Shown in pieces: positions 44,172-52,619 of a DNA stretch of 64,000 nucleotides; position 1 is the stretch's first letter, and every line of letters begins with the position of its first letter. A model generated the notes under the pieces. The model searched no databases. It was not told the DNA's origin and saw only the letters and a list, made by a program, of their open reading frames with translations. The position numbers and the translations under genes were made by a program. This stretch comes from an uncultured Eubacteriales bacterium (GTDB lineage: Bacteria; Bacillota; Clostridia; TANB77; CAG-508), in the NCBI GenBank assembly GCA_902787685.1, contig CADAHH010000001.1:1-64000 (forward strand), in the 5' to 3' direction.

Positions 44172-45197
44172 TTATTTAAGTTCTGCGAAGTATTTGATAG
44201 TTCTAACCATTTGAGAAGTATAAGAATTCTCATTATCATACCATGAAACAACTTGTACTTGGTAAGTATCATCATATACTTTAGCAACCATAGTTTGAGT
44301 TGCATCAAATAATGATCCTTCTGTAATTCCTATAATATCTGATGAAACAAGTGGTTCTTCTGTATAACCATAAGATGGATTTGCAACTGATTTCATATAT
44401 GCATTTATTGTATCTACTGTAACTTCTTTGTCTGTTTTAATTGTTGCAACTAATATTGTTGTTGAACCTGTTGGAACTGGAACACGTTGAGCAGATCCAA
44501 TAAGTTTTCCATTTAATTCAGGAATAACTAAACCAATTGCTTTAGCAGCTCCTGTTGAATTTGGAACTATATTTTCAGCTGCAGCTCTAGCTCTTCTTAA
44601 ATCTCCTTTTCTATGTGGTCCATCTAGTACCATTTGATCTCCAGTATATGCATGAACAGTTGTCATTATTCCAGATTGAATAGGTGCAAAATCATTTAAT
44701 GCTTTTGCCATAGGTGCTAAGCAGTTTGTTGTGCATGATGCTGCAGATATAACTTGATCTTCTGGTTTTAATATTCCTTCATTAACACCAAAAACAACAG
44801 TTGGTAAATCATTTCCAGCTGGTGCTGAAATAACAACTTTTTTAGCTCCTGCGTTTATATGTGCCATAGATTTTTCTTTTGATGTATAGAAACCTGTACA
44901 TTCTAATACAACATCAACATCTAATTCTCCCCATGGAAGATTATTTGCATCTGGTTCTTTATATATTTTAATAGTTTTTCCATCAACTGTGATTGTTCCT
45001 TCATCTTCATTTGCTGAAACAGTATCAGCTTTATCATATCTTTTCTGACAAGAATCATATTTTAAAAGGTGAGCTAACATTTTAGGACTTGTTAAGTCGT
45101 TTATAGCAACAACTTCATATCCTTCTGCTCCAAACATTTGTCTAAATGCAAGACGTCCAATACGTCCAAAACCATTAATGGCTACTTTTACTGACAT
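44172..45197 (-). CDS. gap: Glyceraldehyde-3-phosphate dehydrogenase, type I
   Basis: About 341 aa. NAD-binding [14 protein letters not shown] (~6-19), catalytic Cys in [13 protein letters not shown] (~150-162), [20 protein letters not shown] (~196-215) and [14 protein letters not shown] (~315-328). The start is the ATG at 45195-45197 ([10 protein letters not shown]), behind AAAGGAGG; the longer upstream frame has no site. First gene of the glycolytic series, with its own promoter. Confidence 0.97.
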   Translation of the reverse strand: MSVKVAINGFGRIGRLAFRQMFGAEGYEVVAINDLTSPKMLAHLLKYDSCQKRYDKADTVSANEDEGTITVDGKTIKIYKEPDANNLPWGELDVDVVLECTGFYTSKEKSMAHINAGAKKVVISAPAGNDLPTVVFGVNEGILKPEDQVISAASCTTNCLAPMAKALNDFAPIQSGIMTTVHAYTGDQMVLDGPHRKGDLRRARAAAENIVPNSTGAAKAIGLVIPELNGKLIGSAQRVPVPTGSTTILVATIKTDKEVTVDTINAYMKSVANPSYGYTEEPLVSSDIIGITEGSLFDATQTMVAKVYDDTYQVQVVSWYDNENSYTSQMVRTIKYFAELK

Positions 45198-45269
45198 AAT
45201 TAATTCCTCCTTTAGCATACAAAATATGTATGTTTTTGTTTTATATTTTACCCCTTTCAAGGCAAGTTT

Positions 45270-45298
45270 ATTCTATAACAACTTTAAAATTATTTCAA
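45270..45298 (-). promoter_or_regulatory. Sigma-A-like promoter for gap
   Basis: TTGAAA, 17-bp spacer, TAGAAT on the minus strand, leaving a leader of about 65 bases. The leader contains CATACATATTTTGTATG, a short imperfect palindrome just before the ribosome binding site. Confidence 0.6.
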
Positions 45299-45335
45299 GA
45301 GGTTTATATTATTTTTTTCTTTTATAATAAATAAT

Positions 45336-46043
45336 TCAGTTTATTAAATCTTTAATTACCTCCCCCGCTATAATTAACCCAGCTACAGAAGGTACAAAAG
45401 AAATGCTCGCAGGAACTTGCTTTGTATTATTATTATTATTATTATTTGAGTTTTCTCTTTTTATAGGTTGCTCTTTTGAATAAACTACTTTAAGTTTTTT
45501 TATTCCTCTTGTTTTTAATTCTTTTCTCATTACTTTAGCTAATGGACATATGCTTGTTTTATAAATATCGCATACTTCAAATTTAGTAGGATCTAATTTG
45601 TTTCCAGTTCCCATTGAAGAAATAATTGGAATATTCATTTTATTTGCTCTTACAACTAATTCAATTTTAGCAGTTACAGTATCAACGCAATCTACAATAT
45701 AATCAATTGAACTGTCTAAAATCCCTTCTGTTTCAGGCATAAAAAATTCTTTATGTATTGTAACTTTTGCATTTGGGTTAATATCTAAGACTCTTTGTTT
45801 AGCAACTTCAACTTTAGGTTTTCCAATTGTACTATGTGTTGCTATTATTTGTCTATTTAAATTTGTAATATCAACTTCATCTTTATCAATTAAAACAAAA
45901 TTTTCAACTCCGGCTCGAACTAGCCCTTCTAAAACAAAAGAGCCTACTCCACCTATTCCAAATATTGCAACTTTTTTGCTATGTAGCTTTTCTATATTTT
46001 CTTTTCCAATTAACATTTCAGTTCTTGAAAATTGATTGTTCAT
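45336..46043 (-). CDS. tcdA: tRNA threonylcarbamoyladenosine dehydratase (ThiF/E1-like)
   Basis: A 235-aa E1-superfamily protein that would cyclise t6A37 to ct6A37 with ATP. FSRTEMLIGKENIEKL at the start, nucleotide loop IFGIGGVGSFVLEGL (~28-42), DKDEVDITNLNRQI (~54-67), VDCVDTVTAK (~117), and PSVAGLIIAGEVI at the end. A run of Asn residues (~201-207) lies in a variable loop. It complements mtaB and a ttcA-like gene: three tRNA-modifying enzymes lie in this window. Confidence 0.92.
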   Translation of the reverse strand: MNNQFSRTEMLIGKENIEKLHSKKVAIFGIGGVGSFVLEGLVRAGVENFVLIDKDEVDITNLNRQIIATHSTIGKPKVEVAKQRVLDINPNAKVTIHKEFFMPETEGILDSSIDYIVDCVDTVTAKIELVVRANKMNIPIISSMGTGNKLDPTKFEVCDIYKTSICPLAKVMRKELKTRGIKKLKVVYSKEQPIKRENSNNNNNNNTKQVPASISFVPSVAGLIIAGEVIKDLIN

Positions 46044-46081
46044 TTTATTTTACCCTTTCTCATTAATTCTTAAATTTTCTT

Positions 46082-46253
46082 ATAAAAAGGCTAAATATAT
46101 TATTTTGAAATTCCGCGTAAGTCGAACAACCGTAGCGAAGCGGAGGGCGACTGGAGAAATCAACATTGTAGCTGAATTTTTCGTAAGAAAAATTACAGGT
46201 ACATAAAGATTTCGACACCAAGGAATTGAAAAATAATATATTTAGCCTTTTTT
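46082..46253. repeat. 172-bp palindromic element between tcdA and the ttcA-like gene
   Basis: Terminal arms AAAAAGGCTAAATATATTAT (left) and ATAATATATTTAGCCTTTTT (right), extended by GAAATTCC / GGAATT. The centre is rich in GC (AACCGTAGCGAAGCGGAGG) and holds a hairpin AATTTTTC/GAAAAATT. The right arm begins at the stop of the ttcA-like gene and would also work as its terminator. Confidence 0.65.
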
Positions 46254-46254
46254 A

Positions 46255-47071
46255 TTAGTATTTATCAATAAAGAAATTCCTTTCTCCACCTTGCTTATAC
46301 TCTATAACTGTATCTATATTAACATTTTTTGAACTATTAAAAATATTCATATCAATTGTTTTATCTTTTTTTCTTAATTCTTTTAATAGTTTTTTTACCA
46401 TTATTCTTTTTGAATTATTCTCATCATAAGCACTTTCTTCTGTAAATCTACATGCGCATTTTATAAAATCTAAATCATTTTTTTCTGCCCAATTTATAAT
46501 ATCTGTTTCTCTTACAAAATACAATGGTCTTATTAATTCCATTCCTGGATGAGATGTACTTTTTAATTTTGGCATCATTGTTTGATATTGCCCAGCATAT
46601 AAAATACTCATCATAATTGTTTCTATTACATCATCAAAATGATGCCCTAATGCTATTTTATTACAGCCAAGTTTTTTTGCATTTTCATATAAATATCCTC
46701 TTCTCATTCTTGCACATAAATAACATGGTCTATCTGAAATAGTATATACTCTATCAAAAATATCTGTCTCAAACATAGTAATTGGTATTTCTAATGTTTT
46801 ACAATTTTGAATTATTTTATTTTTATTTTCTTCATTATAACCGAGGATTCATACATAAAAACTCTAAATCAAAATTATCTTTTCCATGTCTTTTTAATTC
46901 TTGAAAGCATTTGGCTAATAAATTGGAATCTTTTCCACCTGATATACATACTGCAATTTTATCCCCATCTTGTATCATATTATATTCTGTTACAGCTTTT
47001 ACAAACTTTGCCCATATCTTTTTTCTAAAACTAGTAATAATTGATTTTTCTATATCTTGATTTTTATCCAT
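46255..47071 (-). CDS. ttcA: TtcA-family tRNA 2-thiolation protein, read through one +1 frameshift
   Basis: In the zero frame the gene breaks after ...CMNPRL. Dropping the C of the in-frame CGG (46841-46843) restores CMNPGYNEENKNKIIQNCKT and gives one 271-aa protein. PP-loop SGGKDS (~44-49), the MNPGYN family motif (~74-79), the CXXC of RPCYLCARMRRG (~116-119) and a later Cys pair in IKCACRFTEE (~205-207) match TtcA-type [4Fe-4S] thiolases that adenylate and thiolate a tRNA base. A conventional pipeline would report two fragments. The +1 shift needed is the same as at four other sites in this window. Confidence 0.85.
46841..46843 (-). other. Candidate +1 frameshift site at CGG (ttcA-like gene)
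   Basis: On the minus strand, zero frame AAT CCT CGG TTA TAA stops at once. Shifted frame AAT CCT GGT TAT AAT GAA gives NPGYNE. The Gly is a conserved residue of the family, which makes this the best-supported of the five sites. Confidence 0.85.
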
Positions 47072-47102
47072 TATTCATTCCTTTTTTGTATTATAATATC
47101 AC

Positions 47103-47140
47103 AAAAAGCTCTACAAATCAACTTGATTGTAAAGCTTTTT
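47103..47140 (-). terminator. Terminator after pfk
   Basis: Long imperfect stem with AAAAAGCT / AGCTTTTT ends and TACAA/TTGTA inside, followed on the minus strand by TTTTTGTG. Confidence 0.75.
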
Positions 47141-47143
47141 ATT

Positions 47144-48283
47144 CTAATCCCCTAAACATATACCAATATTTCGAGCAGTTTTAATTAGATCATCATCCAT
47201 TTTTACTACTCTCATGTTACTGTCTTCTGTTCCACCTTCAACAGCACCTATTTCTTTATTGTTCCCAACAACATCTTCTAAATCTACATAATCTAATCTT
47301 CCATTTTTTATAACTGTTAAAACATTAAATTTTCCCTCTAGAGCAAGTTCCATTGCTTTTGCTCCATATTTAGTAGATAAAATTCTATCTGATGCAGTTG
47401 GGCTTCCTCCTCTTTGTAAATAACCTAATGTTGTATTTCTTGCAACAAGTCCTGTACGCTTTTCAAGAGCTTTAGCAACAGTATCACCAGCACCACCAAG
47501 TTGAATATTAATAACACCTTGTCCACCTTCTCTAGTATCTTTTATAGAAATACTTCCTCCTTTTGGAAAAGCACCTTCTGAAACTACAACTACACTAAAA
47601 TTTTTTCCAGCTTTTTGTCTTGATTTTATTTTTTGAGCAACTTTTTCTATATCATATGGTATTTCAGGAAGTAATACAGCATCAGCTCCTCCTGCAATAG
47701 CTGATTCTAATGCAATCCATCCAGCATATCTTCCCATAACTTCCAAAACCATAATTCTATTATGAGTCTCCGCTGTTGTATGCAATCTATCTAATGCATC
47801 AGTAGCAACAGCTACCGCTGATTCAAACCCAAATGTAACTTCTGTACATGCTACATCATTATCTATAGTCTTAGGTACCCCAATTACATTTATTCCCCTT
47901 AATGAAAAATCTCTTGCAGATTTTTGAGTACTGTCTCCTCCTAATGTAAATAAACAGTCTATACCATCTTCTTTCAAGTTTTGAACACACTTTTCTGATA
48001 AATCTTTGTAAACAACACTTCCATCTTCTTCAACAACTTTATAGTTAAATACATTTGAGTTTAATGAAGATCCAATTATAGCTCCACCTTTATGTAGTAT
48101 TCCAGAAGTAATTAATTGATGGTCTAATCTAACATAATTATTATTTAATATTCCATTAAATCCATCTAAAAATCCATAACATTCAACTTGATTTTTTTCT
48201 GCAGTTCTAACTATTGCACGAATTACTGCATTTAGTCCAGGAGCATCTCCTCCATTAATTAAAATTCCAACTCTTTTTAACAT
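47144..48283 (-). CDS. pfkA: 6-phosphofructokinase (phosphate donor uncertain)
   Basis: A 379-aa PFK. GILINGGDAPGLNAVIRAIV (~6-25), a donor loop LGGDSTQKSA (~114) where ATP enzymes usually have GGDGS, GVPKTIDND (~134) with Lys where ATP enzymes usually have Gly (PPi-type), MGRYAGWIALESAIAGGAD (~183), EGAFPKGG (~240) and LGYLQRGGSPTASDR (~295). The Lys in PKTIDND is typical of PPi or mixed-substrate enzymes, so the donor should not be assumed to be ATP. It follows the RNase gene by 29 bases. Confidence 0.88.
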   Translation of the reverse strand: MLKRVGILINGGDAPGLNAVIRAIVRTAEKNQVECYGFLDGFNGILNNNYVRLDHQLITSGILHKGGAIIGSSLNSNVFNYKVVEEDGSVVYKDLSEKCVQNLKEDGIDCLFTLGGDSTQKSARDFSLRGINVIGVPKTIDNDVACTEVTFGFESAVAVATDALDRLHTTAETHNRIMVLEVMGRYAGWIALESAIAGGADAVLLPEIPYDIEKVAQKIKSRQKAGKNFSVVVVSEGAFPKGGSISIKDTREGGQGVINIQLGGAGDTVAKALEKRTGLVARNTTLGYLQRGGSPTASDRILSTKYGAKAMELALEGKFNVLTVIKNGRLDYVDLEDVVGNNKEIGAVEGGTEDSNMRVVKMDDDLIKTARNIGICLGD

Positions 48284-48312
48284 TTTTCCTCATCCTTTCT
48301 TACTTTTATTTT

Positions 48313-49494
48313 TTAGCCATTTAAATGACTACATATATGTTTTCTGGTAAGTTCCATTAAGTTCAATTTTGTAAATCCTTCAACTTGAGTTTTAGCTCTA
48401 TCAGATTTAAATTGTTCTTTTAATAGTTCTTCTATTTTTTTCTTATTTTCTTTGTCTGCCATATCAATATAATCAATTATAATAATTCCGCCTATATCTC
48501 TTAATCTTAATTGTTTAGCAATCTCGATAGTTGCTTCTTTATTTACTTTAAATATTGTAGATTCTAAATCCTTTTTCCCTGTAAATTTTCCAGTATTAAC
48601 ATCAATAGCGGTTAATGCTTCAGTTTTATCTATTGTGATAAATCCTCCACAATTTAACCACACTTTTCTATCTTGTAGTTTTTCAATTTGTTGTTCTAAT
48701 TCATATTTTTCAAGTAAATTAGGTTTTTCTTCAAATATTATTTTTATATTTGATTTATTATAATTATTTGATAATTTTTTATAAATATCTTTATCATTTG
48801 TAACTATACTCTCTAAATTCTTTGAGCTTAAATCTGTAATTATTTTTTCAATTATTCCTTCACTTTCCCAAATTAATTTTGGTACTGTTTTTACTTGCTT
48901 ATATTTTATTTGAATTTTTTCCCATCTTTCAAGTAATACATTTATATCACTTTTTATATCATCAAAACTTGCTTTTTCACAAGATGTTCTAATTATTGCT
49001 CCAAATCCTTCTGGTAAATTTGTTTTTATGAACTTAGTTAACTCTTTTTTAATATCTGTTGATGAAATCTTTTGAGATACTGTAATAAAATCAGTATTAG
49101 GCATAAGCACAATATATTTTCCAGGTAGGCTTATATGTGTAGATACCCTTGCACCTTTTGTAAAATCACTATCCTTTTTTATTTGTATCATAATTTTTTG
49201 ATTTGGTTTTATAACTTTAGAAATATTAATTGTATTATCAATTTTTTCCTTTGTTTCATCTACTTTTGGTAATACATCTTTTAAGTGGATAAAACCTTTC
49301 TTTTTTTCTCCATAATCAATAAATGCTGCTTGCATACCATTTATTATATCCCCAACTTGTGCTATATAAATGTTTCCTTCTAATCGCCTTTTTCTTTCAT
49401 TTTCTGTACTTATATAATGTTCAAGCATTTTTCCATTTTCTACTAGTACAATTGTTTCTAAATCTTCATTTTTATTTACAATTAATTCTAACAT
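48313..49494 (-). CDS. rng: Ribonuclease E/G family protein, short form
   Basis: About 393 aa. S1-like domain (RRLEGNIYIAQVGDIINGMQ with FIDYGEKKKGFIHL, ~25-60), the RNase E/G domain with FGAIIRTSCEKAS (~160), VWLNCGGFITIDKTEALTAI (~280) and DVNTGKFTGKKDLESTIFKVN (~302), the Asp-rich IIIIDYIDM (~340), ending LMELTRKHICSHLNG. The C-terminal part that normally follows ELTRK is missing, so the protein is shorter than the 480-500 aa usual for RNase G. Start uncertain: the ATG at 49492-49494 fits the protein, although GGAGG lies farther upstream. Confidence 0.88.
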   Translation of the reverse strand: MLELIVNKNEDLETIVLVENGKMLEHYISTENERKRRLEGNIYIAQVGDIINGMQAAFIDYGEKKKGFIHLKDVLPKVDETKEKIDNTINISKVIKPNQKIMIQIKKDSDFTKGARVSTHISLPGKYIVLMPNTDFITVSQKISSTDIKKELTKFIKTNLPEGFGAIIRTSCEKASFDDIKSDINVLLERWEKIQIKYKQVKTVPKLIWESEGIIEKIITDLSSKNLESIVTNDKDIYKKLSNNYNKSNIKIIFEEKPNLLEKYELEQQIEKLQDRKVWLNCGGFITIDKTEALTAIDVNTGKFTGKKDLESTIFKVNKEATIEIAKQLRLRDIGGIIIIDYIDMADKENKKKIEELLKEQFKSDRAKTQVEGFTKLNLMELTRKHICSHLNG

Positions 49495-49544
49495 TTTGTT
49501 GCTTACTAAAAAGCCTCCCACCTTTCTCAATTATATAAATTAAT

Positions 49545-49797
49545 TATAAAATCAAATATATTTAATATTAAAATTTCCGTTCTCCAGCCGTTTTTAGTAT
49601 GAAAAAGGAGGAGATTTATAGCCACGGAATAAACCATAATTAAATGTTAACGTTCTGAACCGCAATATCTGGCATTAATTTTTAAAATGCACGCCGTTTA
49701 TATAATATTTTAAGTAAAACATAATAATCGTAAACGGCTTCAGAACTGCGAGTAGGTCGAACTCGATTTTAATATTAAATATATTTGATTTATAATA
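49545..49797. repeat. 253-bp palindromic element, carrying family A copy 2
   Basis: Outer arms of about 30 bp: left ATCAAATATATTTAATATTA, right TAATATTAAATATATTTGAT. Inside, 49648-49790 is the reverse complement of the family A core at 30556-30698 (CAGAACTGCGAGTAGGTCGA, TAAACGGC/GCCGTTTA). It separates pth from rng. The GC-rich core and long AT arms suggest a mobile palindromic unit or a structured RNA. Confidence 0.65.
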
Positions 49798-49820
49798 TAA
49801 ATTCTAATTAATCGTTACAT

Positions 49821-50384
49821 TTATTTAGAATTTATATTATTCATACTATTATCAATTCCATTTTTTATAATTTGTGAAACTGCTTCTGCTCCTGTATCTA
49901 TTGCATCTTTTAAAGATTCGTATTCTTCTTTAGATAATTTGCTTATAACATATTCTATTAAATTTTGCTTTTCTATCGGTTTTCCTGTTCCGATTCTAAT
50001 ATGTGGAAATTCAGTAGTACCTAAATTCTCTATAACAGATTTCATGCCATTATGTGTTCCTGCTCCGCCTTTTTTTCGTATTTTTACATCTCCAGCATTT
50101 AAATCTATATCATCATATATAATAATTACTTTTGATAAACTAATTTTATAAAATCTAATAAATTTTATAATTGCTTCACCACTTAAATTCATATATGTTT
50201 GAGGTTTACAAAGAATAACCTTTTCATTTTCTATCATCCCTGTTCCATATAAAGAATCTAAACCTTTTTTTTCAACTTTTATGTTGTATTTTTCTGATAA
50301 TTTATTTATAACATCAAATCCCATATTATGTCTTGTTCGAGAATATTCTGGTTCAGGATTTCCAAGTCCAACTATTAAATACAT
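49821..50384 (-). CDS. pth: Peptidyl-tRNA hydrolase
   Basis: A 187-aa enzyme that frees tRNA from prematurely released peptidyl-tRNA. VGLGNPEPEYSRTRHNMGFDV (catalytic Asn and His, start YLIVGLGNPE), KPQTYMNLSGEAI (~59), IIYDDIDLNAGDVKIRKKGG (catalytic Asp, ~89-108) and AGTHNGMKSVIENLGT (~109). Two bases separate it from the upstream flippase gene. Confidence 0.97.
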   Translation of the reverse strand: MYLIVGLGNPEPEYSRTRHNMGFDVINKLSEKYNIKVEKKGLDSLYGTGMIENEKVILCKPQTYMNLSGEAIIKFIRFYKISLSKVIIIYDDIDLNAGDVKIRKKGGAGTHNGMKSVIENLGTTEFPHIRIGTGKPIEKQNLIEYVISKLSKEEYESLKDAIDTGAEAVSQIIKNGIDNSMNNINSK

Positions 50385-50386
50385 AT

Positions 50387-51838
50387 TTATCCTTTCTTTA
50401 ATACACTTATCACTTTTTGTTTTACTCTGTCTATTATTAAATAAATAAATTCATCTTTAAATATAATTAAAATTCCTAAATATACTATTATTCCAATTAT
50501 GATTTGAATAATAAAGCAAACAAAACCTGAGCATATTATTCGCACTAACATACAACAAATAAACATCATTATACCAGCAAAAAGGTATTTATAAGAAAGT
50601 TTAATCATTTCTTTTAAATTTATTTCGTCTTTAACATAATAGCATTGTATTGCATCTACAACAAGTTGAGATATAACTGTTGCTATACATGCACCAATAC
50701 TTTTCCATAAATGTATCATTATATAATTTAAAATGAAATTTACAATAATACCACCTAAAACTGAAATAGAAAATTCCTTTTGTCTTTTTGTTGGCAATAA
50801 ATATTGTGTACCTAAAATATTTGCTATTCCCATAAGTAGAATAATAGGAACAATTATATTCATAAGTATTATTACCTTTGTATAACCTGGTCCAAAAAAC
50901 CATGGTACAAAGTCTCTTGAAATGGCAATTAGCCCAAACATAATAGGAAAACTAAGCATATATGTAAAATTAAATGATTTTTTCATATATTTACTTATAT
51001 TTTCTTTTTCTCCATTTGCAAACATATTGGCCATTCTAGGAACCATAACTGTTCCTAATGATGTAACAACAGTAAGTAATACTCTAATAATTTTTTGACC
51101 TTGCTCATAAAAACCTGTTTCTGATTTATCAGCTATAATTTTTCCTAACATTGTAGTATCTAGCATATTGTAGATTTTATTTGCAATTTGAGGGACAAAA
51201 AGTAGTATAATTGCTGGTATCTGTTTTGTTAAGTTTATATTCTCTACTTTTATTCCTTTAAAGTATTTTGGTAAATATAACCATAACGACATATTTCCTA
51301 ATAAATCAGCAAATGCATATATTGCAAGATATTTATTTAAATCTGATTGTTGTTTTACAAAAATAAATATTAGTGCAACAGAAGTTAATCTAACTGTTAT
51401 ATTTCTAATGACAGTTTTTTTAAAATCTTCCATTCCTTGGAAAAACCAACTTATGTCAAAGCCTGCAGCTAATAATTCAAAAAATAGTATCCTATAATAT
51501 ACTACATATTCACCTTTTTTCATAAAATAAATATAGTAAATTATAGTAGCTATAGCTATTGCTATAAATCTGAATATAACAAGTTCTATAAAAGTTTTTT
51601 TTCGTTTTATTTTATCATTTTGTAAATATGCTATTTCTCTTTGGCCATACATTGATATTCCCAAAGATCCAAATAGAACAAAATAGTTTACTATTGTATA
51701 TGTATAAATATAGATTCCATTTCCAGTAGGTCCTAATACTCTTGCTAAATATGATGCTGTTATTAATGGTAATATAATAATTAGTATTTGATAAGTTAAA
51801 TTATATAAATAATTCTTTACTAAACTCTTTTGATTCAT
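50387..51838 (-). CDS. Polysaccharide flippase of the MOP superfamily (Wzx/PST type)
   Basis: A 483-aa protein with about 12-14 membrane helices. The N-terminus (NYLYNLTYQILIIILPLITASYLARVLGPTGNGIY) is typical of PST/Wzx flippases, with FGSLGISMYGQREIAYLQND following and a second internal half from ~230. It would flip lipid-linked oligosaccharides or a similar envelope precursor across the membrane. No glycosyltransferases lie nearby. Coupled to pth by two bases. Confidence 0.9.
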   Translation of the reverse strand: MNQKSLVKNYLYNLTYQILIIILPLITASYLARVLGPTGNGIYIYTYTIVNYFVLFGSLGISMYGQREIAYLQNDKIKRKKTFIELVIFRFIAIAIATIIYYIYFMKKGEYVVYYRILFFELLAAGFDISWFFQGMEDFKKTVIRNITVRLTSVALIFIFVKQQSDLNKYLAIYAFADLLGNMSLWLYLPKYFKGIKVENINLTKQIPAIILLFVPQIANKIYNMLDTTMLGKIIADKSETGFYEQGQKIIRVLLTVVTSLGTVMVPRMANMFANGEKENISKYMKKSFNFTYMLSFPIMFGLIAISRDFVPWFFGPGYTKVIILMNIIVPIILLMGIANILGTQYLLPTKRQKEFSISVLGGIIVNFILNYIMIHLWKSIGACIATVISQLVVDAIQCYYVKDEINLKEMIKLSYKYLFAGIMMFICCMLVRIICSGFVCFIIQIIIGIIVYLGILIIFKDEFIYLIIDRVKQKVISVLKKG

Positions 51839-51928
51839 TTCTTTTTCCTTTTGTTAAAAAATCACCACTAAAGTATATCAAATTTAAAATTATTTATCAA
51901 GAGATATTTTAGAAAATTTGATAAATGA

Positions 51929-52012
51929 AAAAGAAAAAAGAAAAAAGGGGACGGAGTTAATTTTTCACGTTTGTGAAAAATTAACTCCGTCCCCTTTTTT
52001 CTTTTTTTCTTT
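51929..52012. repeat. GGGGACGGAG palindrome, also the rpmE terminator
   Basis: Two arms of about 40 bases (GGGGACGGAGTTAATTTTTC ... GAAAAATTAACTCCGTCCCC) around a GTTT loop. On the minus strand CCCC is followed by TTTTTTC and long T-rich runs, directly after the rpmE stop. A REP-type sequence has thus been used as, or has landed in, a terminator. Confidence 0.8.
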
Positions 52013-52022
52013 TTTTCTTTTT

Positions 52023-52223
52023 TTATGCAAGTCCATATTTCTTTTTAAATCTATCTGCTCTACTTCCTGCTGTATCACGTCTAGATAAGTTTCCTGTCCA
52101 GAATGGATGACATTTAGAGCAAATATCTACTTTCATATCTTTTTTTGTTGAGCCAACTTTTATAACATTTCCACATGCACATGTTATTGTTGTTTCTTCG
52201 TAAGCTGGTTGTATGTCTTTCAT
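52023..52223 (-). CDS. rpmE: 50S ribosomal protein L31, zinc-binding type
   Basis: A 66-aa ribosomal protein with the C+ zinc ribbon: CACG (~14-17) and CSKCHPFW (~35-42), then GSRADRFKKKYGL. GAAGAGGTG precedes the ATG. It has its own promoter and terminator. Confidence 0.97.
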   Translation of the reverse strand: MKDIQPAYEETTITCACGNVIKVGSTKKDMKVDICSKCHPFWTGNLSRRDTAGSRADRFKKKYGLA

Positions 52224-52287
52224 CTTTTTTCACCTCTTCTTTTATATTTGTGCGATTTCTGACCGCACCACAAAAAACACAAACTAT

Positions 52288-52316
52288 ATATTACCATACT
52301 TTCGCTAAAATATCAA
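52288..52316 (-). promoter_or_regulatory. Sigma-A-like promoter for rpmE
   Basis: TTGATA, 17-bp spacer, TAATAT on the minus strand, about 60 bases before the start. Confidence 0.55.
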
Positions 52317-52318
52317 GT

Positions 52319-52492
52319 CTATTTTATAATATTTTTATCATTTTCATATTTATATTGTTCTATCATATATTTAGCAGATTCGACTGCTTCTTTATTAAAA
52401 GATATTCTTCCTATAAGTTTCAAAACAATATTAAATAAACAAGCTACTATTAATATAAAAATACATACTTTTTTCCATATCTTAGATAACAT
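52319..52492 (-). CDS. Small single-pass membrane protein, 57 aa
   Basis: Start at ATG 52490-52492 (MLSKIWKKVCIF), seven bases after AAGGAG. One membrane helix (~8-28) then a charged cytoplasmic or external tail (NKEAVESAKYMIEQYKYEND). A promoter with perfect boxes lies upstream and the ribosome binding site is good, so I judge it a real small gene. Function unknown. Confidence 0.6.
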   Translation of the reverse strand: MLSKIWKKVCIFILIVACLFNIVLKLIGRISFNKEAVESAKYMIEQYKYENDKNIIK

Positions 52493-52547
52493 ATTTTTAT
52501 TCTCCTTCAATTTTATAATATGTTGTGTTTTAAATACTACAATAATT

Positions 52548-52577
52548 ATTATACAATATTTACTTTATACTTGTCAA
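52548..52577 (-). promoter_or_regulatory. Consensus promoter for the small membrane protein
   Basis: TTGACA, 18-bp spacer, TATAAT on the minus strand. Confidence 0.7.
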
Positions 52578-52586
52578 GCACATTGT

Positions 52587-52614
52587 AAAACCAAGGCTTG
52601 ATAGCCCTGGTTTT
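52587..52614 (-). terminator. Terminator after the surface GDPD gene
   Basis: Stem AAAACCA-GGC / GCC-TGGTTTT with one mismatch and a six-base loop, just after the stop codon. Confidence 0.65.
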
Positions 52615-52619
52615 ATAGA

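Noticed and set aside
48313..48340. CGG-type frameshift extending the short RNase E/G
   Set aside because: There is no in-frame CGG near its end, so the shortened C-terminus is not explained by that mechanism.
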